Source: Phytophthora colocasiae (taxonomy: Eukaryota; Oomycota; Peronosporomycetes; Peronosporales; Peronosporaceae). Taken from it: a DNA stretch of 64,000 nucleotides. Positions 39,849-50,341 of this stretch are shown here, piece by piece. Location of the stretch: positions 930,001-994,000 of the forward strand of contig JAGKQI010000059.1 in NCBI GenBank assembly GCA_018806915.1, written 5' to 3'. Each line of letters starts with the position of its first letter. Positions within the stretch are counted from its first letter, which is position 1. Under the pieces are notes generated by a model. That model was not told where the DNA came from. It saw only the letters and a list, made by a program, of their open reading frames with translations, and did no database searches. Position numbers and translations under genes: made by a program.

Positions 39849-41437
39849 CACTCCGCGCCAGGATAGATCGGCCACCCACGTTGCTGGCCGTAACTCAGTC
39901 AATTTTAGGAGTTGGAGCCTGCTATTTAGATATGTTTTGCAGCTATTTATGTTTAAAGCGGTGTTTGTGCTAACGAGCTGGATATTGCAATTCATCGGGT
40001 GGCTAGCATACAGAGGAGCACTTTTTGCACCACGACAGGTTAGATCGGCCACCAATACTATACAAATCTCAAATCAAATGTGACTAAATGATTGCATATC
40101 AAAAGAGTCGATGAAGACGAGTGGTCTGTATTGGTGCTTTCAGCGCTTACTTGGCAAGATGCCACGCAAGAAAAAGCCCCACCAACCCCAGAAGAAGCCC
40201 CGCCTCACTGATAATGAGCGGGGTAGAATTCAAGGCCTTCGGGAAGCGGGTGTGAGCGCTCGTAACACTGCACTGCTGACCTCCCGCAGCCGAGACACCG
40301 TCGCCCGTGTTGTTGCCCCAGCCCCCACTGCGAAACCAAAGCGCCCAGGCCCCCCACCTAATCTAACGGATCGTGAAACGCGGCGCCTAGTGCGCGAAGC
40401 GTCCAAGGGCAACCTCTCTGCCGCCAAGCTCAAGGCCGAGCTGAAGCTCTCCGTCTCCGTGCGCACCATACAGCGTACCCTTTCCAGGGTAGACTGGATG
40501 GTGTACACAAAGATGGAGAACACGTTGCCATTAAAACCGGAGGACATGGCCGCTCGTAAGGCGTGGGCTCGCACCATGCTAGTGCGGAAAGATGCCGGGG
40601 CTGTCTGGGAAACCATCATCTTCTCAGACGAGAAAAAGTGGAACCTTGACGGCCCCGACGGCTTTCAGCACTATTGGCGCGATCTCAGAAAGCCCCCGCG
40701 CCAAACCAAGCGTCGACAAGCTGGCGGGGGATCCGTCATGGTATGGGCGGCCTTCTGCAAGCGCGGAAAGTCCCAGTTGGTCGTGCTGAAGGGGAGGCAG
40801 AACTCGGATGATTACATCTACACTGTGTCAGAGTTTCTCCTCCCCTTTGCGCACCTAAACTATGGTACCGACTACATCTACCAGCAGGATAACGCAAGCA
40901 TTCACGTCTCCAAGCAAACTAAGAGTTTTTTTACGGAGCAAGCTGTAGATGTTCTAGATTGGCCATCAAAGTCGCCGGATCTTAATCCCATAGAAAATCT
41001 GTGGTCTATTATGAGTAGGAGGGTCTATAATAATGGAAAACAGTATGAGAGCGTAGCAGATTTAACTGTTGCGCTCTTTGAGGCATGGGAATCAATCCCA
41101 TTAGCTCTACTAAAGTCCCTCATCGAGTCGATGCCACGTCGATGCGTAGAAGTAGTTGATAGGAACGGAAACAGGACTCACTATTGATATGCAATCATTT
41201 AGTCACATTTGATTTGAGATTTGTATAGTGTTGGTGGCCGATCTAACCTGTCGTGGTGCAAAAAGTGCTCCTCTGTATGCTAGCCACCCGATGAATTGCA
41301 ATATCCAGCTCGTTAGCACAAACACCGCTTTAAACATAAATAGCTGCAAAACATATCTAAATAGCAGGCTCCAACTCCTAAAATTGACTGAGTTACGGCC
41401 AGCAACGTGGGTGGCCGATCTATCCTGGCGCGGAGTG
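39849..41437 (+). mobile_element. Intact Tc1-type transposon with 254-bp TIRs of IR/DR structure
   Basis: The element begins CACTCC at 39849, ends GGAGTG at 41437, and is flanked by TA (39847-39848, 41438-41439). TIRs 39849-40102 and 41184-41437 are both 254 bp and almost identical. Each TIR holds two near-identical 17-bp repeats, AGGATAGATCGGCCACC (outer, 39860-39876) and AGGTTAGATCGGCCACC (inner, 40037-40053). They lie about 177 bp apart, an IR/DR layout like that of Sleeping Beauty. An uninterrupted transposase lies between. It inserted 12 bp beyond the stop of the glucan gene at 41452. Confidence 0.95.
40159..41187 (+). CDS. Tc1-family transposase (DD34E), intact
   Basis: 342 residues from ATG 40159. 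An in-frame ATG 48 bp upstream would add a leader with no conserved match. The paired helix-turn-helix DNA-binding region runs about residues 10-110 (LTDNERGRIQGLREAGVSAR, SVRTIQRTLSRV), with a basic GRPR-like linker (KPKRPGPPP). The catalytic triad is in IFSDEKKWNLDG, YIYQQDNASIH and LNPIENLW. The second Asp and the Glu are 34 residues apart, the Tc1 signature. It would bind the 17-bp repeats in the TIRs and cut and paste the element at TA sites. The stop codon lies inside the right TIR. No lesions are seen, so it may be active. Confidence 0.95.
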   Translation: MPRKKKPHQPQKKPRLTDNERGRIQGLREAGVSARNTALLTSRSRDTVARVVAPAPTAKPKRPGPPPNLTDRETRRLVREASKGNLSAAKLKAELKLSVSVRTIQRTLSRVDWMVYTKMENTLPLKPEDMAARKAWARTMLVRKDAGAVWETIIFSDEKKWNLDGPDGFQHYWRDLRKPPRQTKRRQAGGGSVMVWAAFCKRGKSQLVVLKGRQNSDDYIYTVSEFLLPFAHLNYGTDYIYQQDNASIHVSKQTKSFFTEQAVDVLDWPSKSPDLNPIENLWSIMSRRVYNNGKQYESVADLTVALFEAWESIPLALLKSLIESMPRRCVEVVDRNGNRTHY

Positions 41438-41451
41438 TAGCAGCCTCCTAT

Positions 41452-43635
41452 CTATACAAAGTTATTGCTATGCGGGTCTTTTGCCACCTTGACACCGTCG
41501 TCCACTGAGTCGGTGCCAGTCGTCTGCGTATGCTTGGCGTGCTCCATCTTAAGCGCCTGGTCGCGCATGCGAGCGCCACTGCGTCTGGCTTGGGTCACCT
41601 TGTACACCACGGTGATAACAGTAGCCGCACACGCCACAGCGGCGATCAAAAGAGCGACGAGCATCGGGGGACCGTACAGGTTGTCACCGTCCTCATTGCT
41701 GGCGGTTTCGGTGCATCGCGGGCCAGTCCACGAATCCGACGAGCATTCGCATCGGCCATCGGAATTACACGTTCCCGTCGTCACAGCTGAGGAACCGCTA
41801 GTAGCGATCGTGCAGTCATCGTCGGAATTGCAGAACGCCAAGCCTGAGACTTCCACGACCAAGTTGTCGTCGTCCTGGTAGTCGTCGATGTTGTCCTCGA
41901 TCCACTGCTTGGTCGGGTGAGTGGACGGATCGCATCCGTACGCCATCGACGAACCTTCCGACACGTCCTGGTACACGCGGATGTAGTCGATCTTCATGAA
42001 CATGGGGAACGCGTCACAGATCGCGTTAGTCGTATTGTCACTACCGTCTCCGTAACAGCCACTTGAGCCAGCGTTGGGCGGTTTGGAACCCCAGGAACTG
42101 GAGAGAGCCACATTGAAAATGAAGTACATGGGCTCCTCAATCATGAGCTTCTTCGGATTCATCTGTGCTGTGTCCTGAGGCGGATTCGTGATCGATTCCG
42201 AGGCGATTTCAAAGATCACCTGCCCTTCGACCTCCCAACGGATGTAACCAGCGTCGCCAGTAACCCACTCGAGTGAGTACGTGACCCAATCCAAGTACGC
42301 AGCCATGTGAACTTCCCAATTGGAAGAAATAGCGTCCATTTGGTACGTGAACTCGGATCCGGAGCTCGTAGAACCACCCGACTGCGTACACTCGGCAGCG
42401 GTATTACCGGCATTACACAGGTACGCGCCCATGTAGGCATTCTGCTTCGGGAAGCACGTACCGTTACTGTTGACACCCCAGTGCACCGTTCCGTTATCCT
42501 TAAAGCCCAAGTCAGCGTTCACGTCGTACGACGCCGGACACAAATCCATCGTGCACGCGTTCACCGTAATTCCCTTAGTCACCGACGCGTTGATGGTCGA
42601 AAAGCTTTGTACATCGTCACTCTCCACGTCGCACAAGTTATTAGCAGCGTATCGGAGTCCCTGGTACCAGGACTTGTGGCCTCGAAGGTTCCAGTAGTAA
42701 TTCGTTGGTACATCCTGGTTGTTGGCACCTGTAGTCGTACAGTCATAACTGTAGAAACAGTAAGCGGACGAGTTGTCCACCAGCATCCGGAAGTCGTCGG
42801 GCATTCCCGGTCCGACCTGAATCGACGACGAAATGGCAGTACCGCCACCTTCAAGGATATCGATTTCCGGAGCTCCACGTCCTTGATTGGCATTTAACCC
42901 ATGGCCAGGATTGTCGTCACAGGCACTGATACGTTGATTCTGCGAGTCGAAGATGGTGTCATTGCACTCGTTGTAGGAGAATGGCCACATCCGAGCAGTA
43001 GAACCGGTAAAAATGGCTCGACCGAGGTTTCCCATGAGCCAAATACCGGGCCATGTCGGGTAATAATCGATATTCGCAGCTCGGACACTGGTCGAACCGG
43101 TTTCGATATCTGGATTACCGGATGCATTGGTTACCGCTCCTGGTAATTGCGCTTTAACCGTTACGAGTCCTCCTTGGAAACAGAATTTGTTCCAACCCTG
43201 CACCATCGCCGAGCTGTAGTAGAATGTGACGTCCTCGTACCCTGGAGGGGAGATGTACTCGTTCCATACTGTAAGGTTGGTCTCTTGGATGTCCGACTCG
43301 ATGTAAAAGTAGCAGTTACCGTCGTCATCACAGGCTGTACCGGTCATATTGGGGTAGTAAATCTCCAAAGCGGCATTGACTCCGTCAGGTTTGTCAATGG
43401 CTGTCCAGAGATGGTCCTCTCCAGCTACAAAGCTGCGGTTTGCCTTGTTAAATTCGTCGCTCATGACGAGTGACCAAGTGTCTCCGCGCGAAGACTTGTG
43501 CGTTTGAGCTTTTGTTGGTGTATCGACGTCCACCCAGGGTAAAACACCAGATTTCGTCTCGTACGACGTGCTGGAGGCTCCATAAGCAACGGACATCAAG
43601 CAGGACAAGACGGATACGCTCGTCCAGCGTAACAT
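41452..43635 (-). CDS. GH16 SKN1/KRE6-like beta-glucan protein, complete (copy A)
   Basis: Fungal members of this family (SKN1/KRE6) are needed for beta-1,6-glucan in the cell wall; oomycete walls also contain beta-1,3/1,6-glucan, so a wall glucan transglycosylase or hydrolase role is inferred. The 727 residues have a signal peptide (1-19), a GH16 fold with [23 protein letters not shown] and the catalytic block [12 protein letters not shown] (E257, D259, E262), and IDYIRVYQD at the end of the fold. Next are [13 protein letters not shown] and Cys-rich EGF-like modules (CNSDDDC ... [19 protein letters not shown], residues 567-641). One transmembrane helix lies at about 657-680. The cytosolic tail ends in KDPHSNNFV. 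The predicted topology is type I. Many N-glycosylation sites are present. The Tc1 element begins 12 bp after the stop. Confidence 0.93.
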   Translation of the reverse strand: MLRWTSVSVLSCLMSVAYGASSTSYETKSGVLPWVDVDTPTKAQTHKSSRGDTWSLVMSDEFNKANRSFVAGEDHLWTAIDKPDGVNAALEIYYPNMTGTACDDDGNCYFYIESDIQETNLTVWNEYISPPGYEDVTFYYSSAMVQGWNKFCFQGGLVTVKAQLPGAVTNASGNPDIETGSTSVRAANIDYYPTWPGIWLMGNLGRAIFTGSTARMWPFSYNECNDTIFDSQNQRISACDDNPGHGLNANQGRGAPEIDILEGGGTAISSSIQVGPGMPDDFRMLVDNSSAYCFYSYDCTTTGANNQDVPTNYYWNLRGHKSWYQGLRYAANNLCDVESDDVQSFSTINASVTKGITVNACTMDLCPASYDVNADLGFKDNGTVHWGVNSNGTCFPKQNAYMGAYLCNAGNTAAECTQSGGSTSSGSEFTYQMDAISSNWEVHMAAYLDWVTYSLEWVTGDAGYIRWEVEGQVIFEIASESITNPPQDTAQMNPKKLMIEEPMYFIFNVALSSSWGSKPPNAGSSGCYGDGSDNTTNAICDAFPMFMKIDYIRVYQDVSEGSSMAYGCDPSTHPTKQWIEDNIDDYQDDDNLVVEVSGLAFCNSDDDCTIATSGSSAVTTGTCNSDGRCECSSDSWTGPRCTETASNEDGDNLYGPPMLVALLIAAVACAATVITVVYKVTQARRSGARMRDQALKMEHAKHTQTTGTDSVDDGVKVAKDPHSNNFV

Positions 43636-44222
43636 GGCTGAGGATCTGCCTAACCGAGAGAAACCTGAACTGGCTGGAGACCAACAAGAGCGGCATCACA
43701 CCATCTCAAGACGGTGGTGAGGGGGTGCCACAGCATACAAACAAGAGGTTTAATGACAGAGACAGGACTGGATTGGCAATATCTAGGAAGTGCCGTGTCA
43801 CACGCGCGAATTTGAACCAGATTGCCTGGCGCAGCGGACGCTGAGCAACAGGACCAACAAGCCACGTGTAAGGCTTAATGGGGGAATACACGCCTGAGGA
43901 AGTGGGGTTGCAATTCGAGCTTTGGACGGCGATATGTGCTTTGGATGAAGCAAGCGATTCCATTTTCGATTTCGAACAGTACGACCTTCAATTTCCGATG
44001 GTATTACTTGTGTGCGAATATAACATCTGGAGTCATTATCGCTGTAAGTTTGTTAGCAGATGACATGCGATATGTATCGGATACTGGAGGCACTGTCAAT
44101 TTTTAATCCAATTTTTGGGAACACAAGCTGCCGCGGGAAAACTTTGATACAGGACACTGCAGACTCCTCTCAGAGCAGCATGGGTTCGGAATTGACTTAC
44201 TACTGCGGAAGAGATTCTTCTC

Positions 44223-44280
44223 TTCAAGAGAACGCAAAGCAGAACGTGTGAGAGATTCAAGAGAACGCAAAGCAGAGCGT
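44223..44280. repeat. Direct repeat, two 25-bp units
   Basis: TTCAAGAGAACGCAAAGCAG plus five bases occurs at 44223-44247 and 44256-44280 with one difference. It lies between glucan copies A and B, in sequence with no gene. Confidence 0.8.
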
Positions 44281-44514
44281 AATAACCGAGAGCGAGTTGC
44301 GAGTTACGGCGCAATTCACAGCGATCGGGCAAGATGCGGTTTGCAGCTCTTTCACTATCCTGGCCGGATACTACACTGATTTCGCTCGGCTTGTGATCGA
44401 TTAACGAGATAAGTTTGCTCAGTTAACCCTTTCGTGACCTTGAGTTGGTCTAGATCGCGCGGTGCGAAATCCCGCTTCTTGAACCACTGATAATATTCAC
44501 GGGCTAAGTCTGTC

Positions 44515-46735
44515 TTAGACAAAGTTCGTGCTGTGCTGTTTTTCGTGGCGTTCACTTCGCCCAGAGATATCACGGACGTCCCCTTTTCGGGTTTACTAAC
44601 GTCGACATCAATTGACCTCATGGACGCTGCGTGTTTGAGCTCTCTCAAGTGGTCCTCAGCTTGCTTCTGTTCCATAACCTTAGCAACGATGCGCTTGTCC
44701 TCCCGCCATTGGTGAAAGATCACGAGTGCCGTGATCACAGCCATCCCAATAGCGACCAAAAGCGCAGCATACAGGGGTGGACCATAGAGTTCGTCGTCGT
44801 CGGTGCTGCTCGTGCTTGCTGGTTCCGTGCATCTAGGGCCCGTCCAGGAGTCTGAAGAACATTTGCAACGTCCGTCGGAGCTACAGGTGCCCGTCGAAAT
44901 CGATGTCGTGCTGTCAATGGAGCAGTCGTCGTCCGTCTTGCAGAAGGCCATGCCCGATACAGCAGTGTACGGATTATCGATGTCTGTGTAGTCCTCGATG
45001 TAGTCCTCAATCCACTGCTTGGTCGGATGTGAGGTAGGATCGCATCCGACCGCCATATTTGTGCCTTCTGACGTGGTACAACCGGATGTAGTCGATCTTC
45101 ATGTACATGGGGAACGAGTCGCAAATAGCGTTCGTTGTGGCGTCGGAGCCGTCACCGTAGCAATCGCCAGAATCAGCATTAGGAGGCGATGACCCCCAGG
45201 AGCTCGACAAGGCCACGTTGAAGATGACGTACATGGGTTCCTCAACCATCACCTTCTTCGGGTTCGTCTGGGCTGTGTCTTGTGGCGGATTAGTCAGAGC
45301 CTCGGCTGGGATCTCGAAGATCACTTGGCCTTCCACCTCCCAGCGAACGTATCCAGCGTCCCCCATGACCCACTCGACACTGTACGTAACCCAGTCCAAG
45401 TACGCCGCCATGTGGACTTCCCAGTTCGACGAGATGGCGTCCATTTGGTACGCAAATTCCGCCCCGGCAGTGGTAGAACCACTGGAAGACGTACACTCCG
45501 AAGCGTTATTGCCTGCACTACACAGATATGCTCCTGTGTAGGCGTTTTGAACTGGGAAACAAGTGCCGTTCACGTTGATTCCCCAATGTACCGTGCCGTT
45601 ATCTTTCAAGCTCAAGTCACCGTTCACATCGTACGAAGCTGGGCACAAGTCCATCGTACACGCGTTCTCCGTGATTCCGTTGTCCAGTGACGCCTTAATC
45701 GTCGCGTAATTTTGAACGTCCGCACTCTTGATGTCGCACAGGTTGTCGAAGACCTTGATACCAGGATTTATGACCACGTAAGTTCTCATAGTAAGCAGTA
45801 GGAACGTCCTGGTTGTTCGCGCCTTCAGTGGTGCATTTGTATGTGTAAAAGCAATAGGAAGACGCAGTATCCTCAATCACACGGAAATCCTCTGGCATAC
45901 CCGGTCCAACTTGAATCGACGACGAAATGGCAGTACCGCCACCTTCAAGGATATCAATTTCCGGAGCTCCACGACCTTGATTCGCGTTCAAACCATGGCC
46001 AGGATCGTCATCACAGGCGCTGATACGTTGGTTCTGCGAGTCGAAGATGGTGTCATTGCACTCATTGTAGGAGAACGGCCACATTCGAGCCGTGGAACCC
46101 GTGAACAACGCGCGACCGAGGTTCCCCATGAGCCAGATGCCAGGCCACGTCGGGTAATAGTCGATATTAGCAGCACGAACAGTAGTTGATCCGGTTTTCA
46201 CGTCCGGGTTGCCCGATGCTTTGGAGACGGCGCCTGGTAACAGCGCGCGCACCTCGATCATGCCTCCTTGGAAACAGAATTTGTTCCAGGACTGGACCAT
46301 CCCCGAGCGGTAGTAGAAGTGCACAGTTTCGTACCCTGGAGGCGATATGTAGTTGTTCCAAACTGTTTCCTCGATGGTTTCGTCTGTAGTGTTGATGTAG
46401 AAGTAGCAGTTGCCGTCGGTATCGCACGAGGTTCCTGTCATATTGGTGGAATAAACCTCCAGAGCTGAATTGACGCCGTCCGCCAGCTCAATTGCAGTCC
46501 ACAAATGGTCGTCCCCAGCGTCAAAAGTTCGACCTTCAGTGTTGAACTCATCGCTCATTGTCAATGTCCACGCGTCTCCACGTGATGAAGTGTATGTGTA
46601 CGCACTGGAGGGCGTGTCGATATCCACCCACGGCTGAATTCCAGACTTTGTCGAGTATGATGTCGCTTGAACTGTTGGGAAAGATGCGATGGCTAGTGCC
46701 CCCATAGCTATCACTGTACGTTCTAAACGGAACAT
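44515..46735 (-). pseudogene. GH16 SKN1/KRE6-like beta-glucan gene, broken by small deletions (copy B)
   Basis: It is about 80% like copies A and D in protein. The signal peptide and GH16 domain are intact from ATG 46735 (MFRLERTVIAMGAL; in-frame upstream ATGs add no conserved sequence), including [12 protein letters not shown]. Near 45750 about 11 bp are missing within the YQGLRYAANNLCD region. Near 45085 about 5 bp are missing within VYQDTSEG. A third slip before the tail puts STNFV and its stop (44515-44517) out of frame. The EGF-like module and transmembrane segment are still readable between lesions. The three indels imply loss of function; none alters the active site. Divergently oriented to copy C, with about 890 bp between their starts. 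Confidence 0.9.
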
Positions 46736-47628
46736 TTTGTTTCTTTGTCCTCCGGATGAGAATGCGGCAAAAACGAAAGTGAAAAGAGCTGCCAGAGACG
46801 TCCTGAGAATCGATCCATCCATATATGGCTTCCAATGTTCGTGACAATCCTGCCGAATGTTTGATGGCTTATGCATGAGAGTGAAAGATGGCACATCTGG
46901 CGCTCTACAGGTGCCTCCGAGCCTCAAAAGCCCCCGACGTCGCCCTTTGTCGGGAATATACTGTGAGCACCTATTGCTGTTCGTGCACTCTAGAGGAAAG
47001 CAATGCGCGGATGAGAATGAACTGCGGATATTGCTGTCAAATCTCACGTCAAAGTTCATGTCGCCTGTAATCCCGGGCGGGCTCTATCGGCCTCGGCTAC
47101 ATGTTAGACCTTCTTACCTTTAATAGGGGAGACCACAGTACAAGTGTGAAAACTAAAAGTTGTGAACAGACAACAGTTCCTCGGCGGAACAGCAAAATCG
47201 GGCAAGGCTACAATCGATATCAATACGGCAGCATCAAAATCCACTGCGCATACGATCTACAGCAACTACATTCGAACGCTAGCCCATCAGTACATGTCCA
47301 TCGATTGCACTTGTAATTGCCGCCCTCGAGCCAAATGATGTCGAAGTTACATGTTGTAGCGCCCGCCTCTAATTCAGAGAAGGGGCTTCTATCGCACCGC
47401 TCACCAGTCGACAGTGCGCACAGATGTTGATGTGGATTGAACGGCGCGGATTATCTCCCGTAGCTTCGTACTCCGAGCAGATCCAAATGTCCTTCAGACT
47501 CCGAGTCGATCGCTATAGGACGGACAGCACATGCGTGCGGTTATGGCGCGGTCCCGACGGCCAGTTCATTCGGACAGCGTAGTCTCCATTTCCATTTCCA
47601 TCGCGTAGTTAGCAGGTGACATACCATA
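46736..47628. promoter_or_regulatory. Divergent intergenic region between glucan copies B and C
   Basis: 893 bp separates the two start codons, which point away from each other, so both promoters must lie here. A pyrimidine-rich TCCATTTCCATTTCC tract sits near 47585-47600, about 35 bp before copy C's ATG, in the place where an oomycete initiator is expected. TTCATTCGG at 47568-47576 is another weak INR-like match. Confidence 0.4.
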
Positions 47629-49828
47629 ATGACACGGTGGACACGATTGCAGACCGCTGCAATAGCCGCAATAGTTATGGACTATTGCACAGTACAGGCA
47701 ACAACGCAATACTCAACGAAATCGGGTCTTCTGCCCTGGGTGGACCCGACAACTCCAAGTTCCCGACAGACGTACACGACGTCCCGCGGGTCCACTTGGT
47801 CCCTGGTCATGAGCGACGAGTTCAACACGGAAGGTCGGAGCTTCGAACCAGGCGACGACCACCTCTGGACGTCCATGAACAAAGCTGACGGTGTCAATTC
47901 GGCGCTTGAAATCTACATGCACAACATGACCGGAACGGAATGTGACGGTGACGATTGCTACTTCTACATCGAAGCTGACACGGGTGAAACGACCTTGTCG
48001 TTGTGGAACGACTACCTCTCCCCTGCTGGATATCAAGATGTGACGTTTTACTACAAGGCTGGAATGGTGCAGAGCTGGAACAAGTTCTGCTTTCAAGGAG
48101 GCATGATCGAGGTGCGCGCTCAGCTTCCAGGTGCCGTCACCAACGCGTCAGGGAATCCGGACGTCAAGACAGGATCTGGTAGTGTACGTGCGTCGAACAT
48201 CGACTACTACCCAACGTGGCCTGGTATTTGGTTGATGGGGAACCTCGGAAGAGCCATTTTCAGCGCGCCGACTAGTCGAATGTGGCCATTTTCCTACAAC
48301 GAGTGCAACGAAACCATCTTCGACTCGCAGAACCAACGGATTAGCGCCTGTGACGACGATCCTGGCCACGGGTTGAACGCGAATCAAGGCCGTGGTGCAC
48401 CGGAAATCGATATCCTTGAAGGTGGAGGCACTGCGATCTCGTCGTCAGTTCAGGTTGCACCAGGGATGCCCGAGAACTTCCGACTTATTGCCGACACAGA
48501 GTCTTCCTACTGCTTTTATACGTACGAATGCACTACCGAAGGCGCCAACAACATTGACGTTCCCACCGCTTACTATGAATCTCTACGTGGTCATAAATCC
48601 TGGTATCAGGGACTCCGGTACGGCGCCAACAACTTCTGCGACGAGGATTCGAGCCTCGTCCAGTCGTACAAGACCATCGCAGCTTCAATTGATGAGGGAA
48701 TCACCGACAATGCGTGTACGGTGAAGTTGTGTCCGGGTTCGTACGACGTGAACGCGGACTTGAGCTACCTCGACAACGGTACGGAGCACTGGGGGATCAA
48801 CACGAACGGCACCTGCTACCCTAAGATAAACTCGTACACTGGAGCGTTCCTGTGCAGTGCAGGCAACAATGACACGAGTTGCACAGCGTCAAGTGGATCC
48901 ACAGACGCGTCCTCCGAGTTCGCGTACCAGATGGATGCCATCTCGTCCAACTGGGAGATCCAAGTGGCTGCGTACACTGGTTGGCTCACGTATCAGCTCG
49001 AATGGATCACGGGTGATGAAGGATATATCCGCTGGATGCTTGGAGGTGAGCCTATCTTCGAGATCACGGCCGATGTACTGACCAACCCGCCGCAGGATTC
49101 AGCCCAGATGAACCCCAAGAAAATCATGCTGGAAGAGCCCATGTACGTCATCTTCAATGTCGCCTTATCCAGTTCCTGGGGCTCGTCACCACCTAACGCC
49201 GGTAATGGTGATTGCTGGGGAGACGGCAGTGACGCTACTACGAATGCTATTTGCGACGCCTTCCCCATGTACTTGAAGATCGACTACATCCGCATCTACC
49301 AGGACCAGTCGGAAGGTTCGAGTATGGCTGTGGGATGTGATCCGTCCACTCATCCGACTAAGCAGTGGATTGAAGACAACATCGACTCGTACGTGGACGA
49401 TGATAACCCGTGGACAGAAGTATCTGGTAAGGCGTTCTGTGATTCAAACGAGGATTGTACAATTGAGACGAATTCAACGTCGACCATCACCACCGGAACG
49501 TGTGTGAGTGGTAGATGTGAATGCTCAGCCACTACTTGGACAGGACCTAGATGTATCTGCAAGTGATGACGGCAGTGGTGACGGACTCTTTTCCTCCAAT
49601 TCGTACGGCCCGCCCATGTACGTGTCCGGCGTCTTCATGGCCGTCACCGTCCTCACCACGTTCGTGTCTGTGTATCTGTCTATTCTGGCGGCTCGTAAAA
49701 GTGACGAACTGCTGCAGAAGGAGATCATGGCGAAGAAGGGAACGCAGTCTACTACTTCGTTGGGTGCCTCTATGGGTGAGTCCATAATGAAGCCCCCGAA
49801 AGACAACTACAGCACCAATTTTGTATAA
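47629..49828 (+). pseudogene. GH16 SKN1/KRE6-like beta-glucan gene with late frameshift (copy C)
   Basis: From ATG 47629 a 645-codon frame covers the signal peptide (1-24), whole GH16 domain ([23 protein letters not shown] with E259, D261, E264), the SHPTKQWIE segment and all of the EGF-like module to WTGPRC, then stops at 49564-49566. In a shifted frame the rest of the protein continues without further damage: VSASDDG, NSYGPPM, a transmembrane helix and the tail KDNYSTNFV ending at 49828. A single small indel between 49545 and 49560 explains this. As it stands the product would be a secreted enzyme without membrane anchor, so it may not be dead. Marked as pseudogene because all paralogues keep the anchor. 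Confidence 0.85.
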
Positions 49829-50341
49829 CTCCCGGTAAACGGAACATCTCGTGCTGGTCGAAGGAGTTCTTGGCCCTGAGGGTAGTCTACTGTCAATTTA
49901 AATAGCCAGGACCTGGATGCAGCTCCGTCAGCCAACGAGGTGGCCACTGTTAAAAGCGCCTACACTGTATTCGGGCCGGAACTTACGATGTTGCTGGATA
50001 AATCTGAAATGTTAGCAAGATATAAGCTTGACTCAAGCTTAGCTTGAGCTGTGCATTGTCGTGTGTCGACTGGCGAAGCATCATCGCGTATACGTTTTCT
50101 GCAGCAGATTACTCCCCGTCTTCAGAGATCGTGTCGGAGTTCGGTAGCTTTGCTTCGAGTGCAGTGAGCGCAGCCAATTCCCGGGTGTCACACCTGCACA
50201 CTCCTTATGTGCCATCATTCGCTTTCATGCTTCAGCTGCCAGACGTTCGGGTGGATTGTCACCGCGTGCGTGGAGGGAAGCACCGCTATGCTGTCCAACA
50301 GAGTCAAAGAACTCCTGATCCATTTCCAATTCCTTTCAGCG
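49829..50341. other. Intergenic, upstream of glucan copy D
   Basis: Probable promoter region of copy D. TCATTCGC at 50216-50223 is a weak match to the oomycete initiator. No other gene is visible. Confidence 0.4.

Noticed and set aside
39846..40055. 69-codon frame inside each Tc1 TIR (identical proteins at both ends)
   Set aside because: The identity comes from the TIRs being inverted copies of each other; the sequence has no protein features and is interrupted in the old relics.
49540..49570. Programmed ribosomal frameshift in glucan copy C
   Set aside because: No slippery heptamer or obvious downstream stem is seen, and paralogues have no shift here. Kept only as a remote option.
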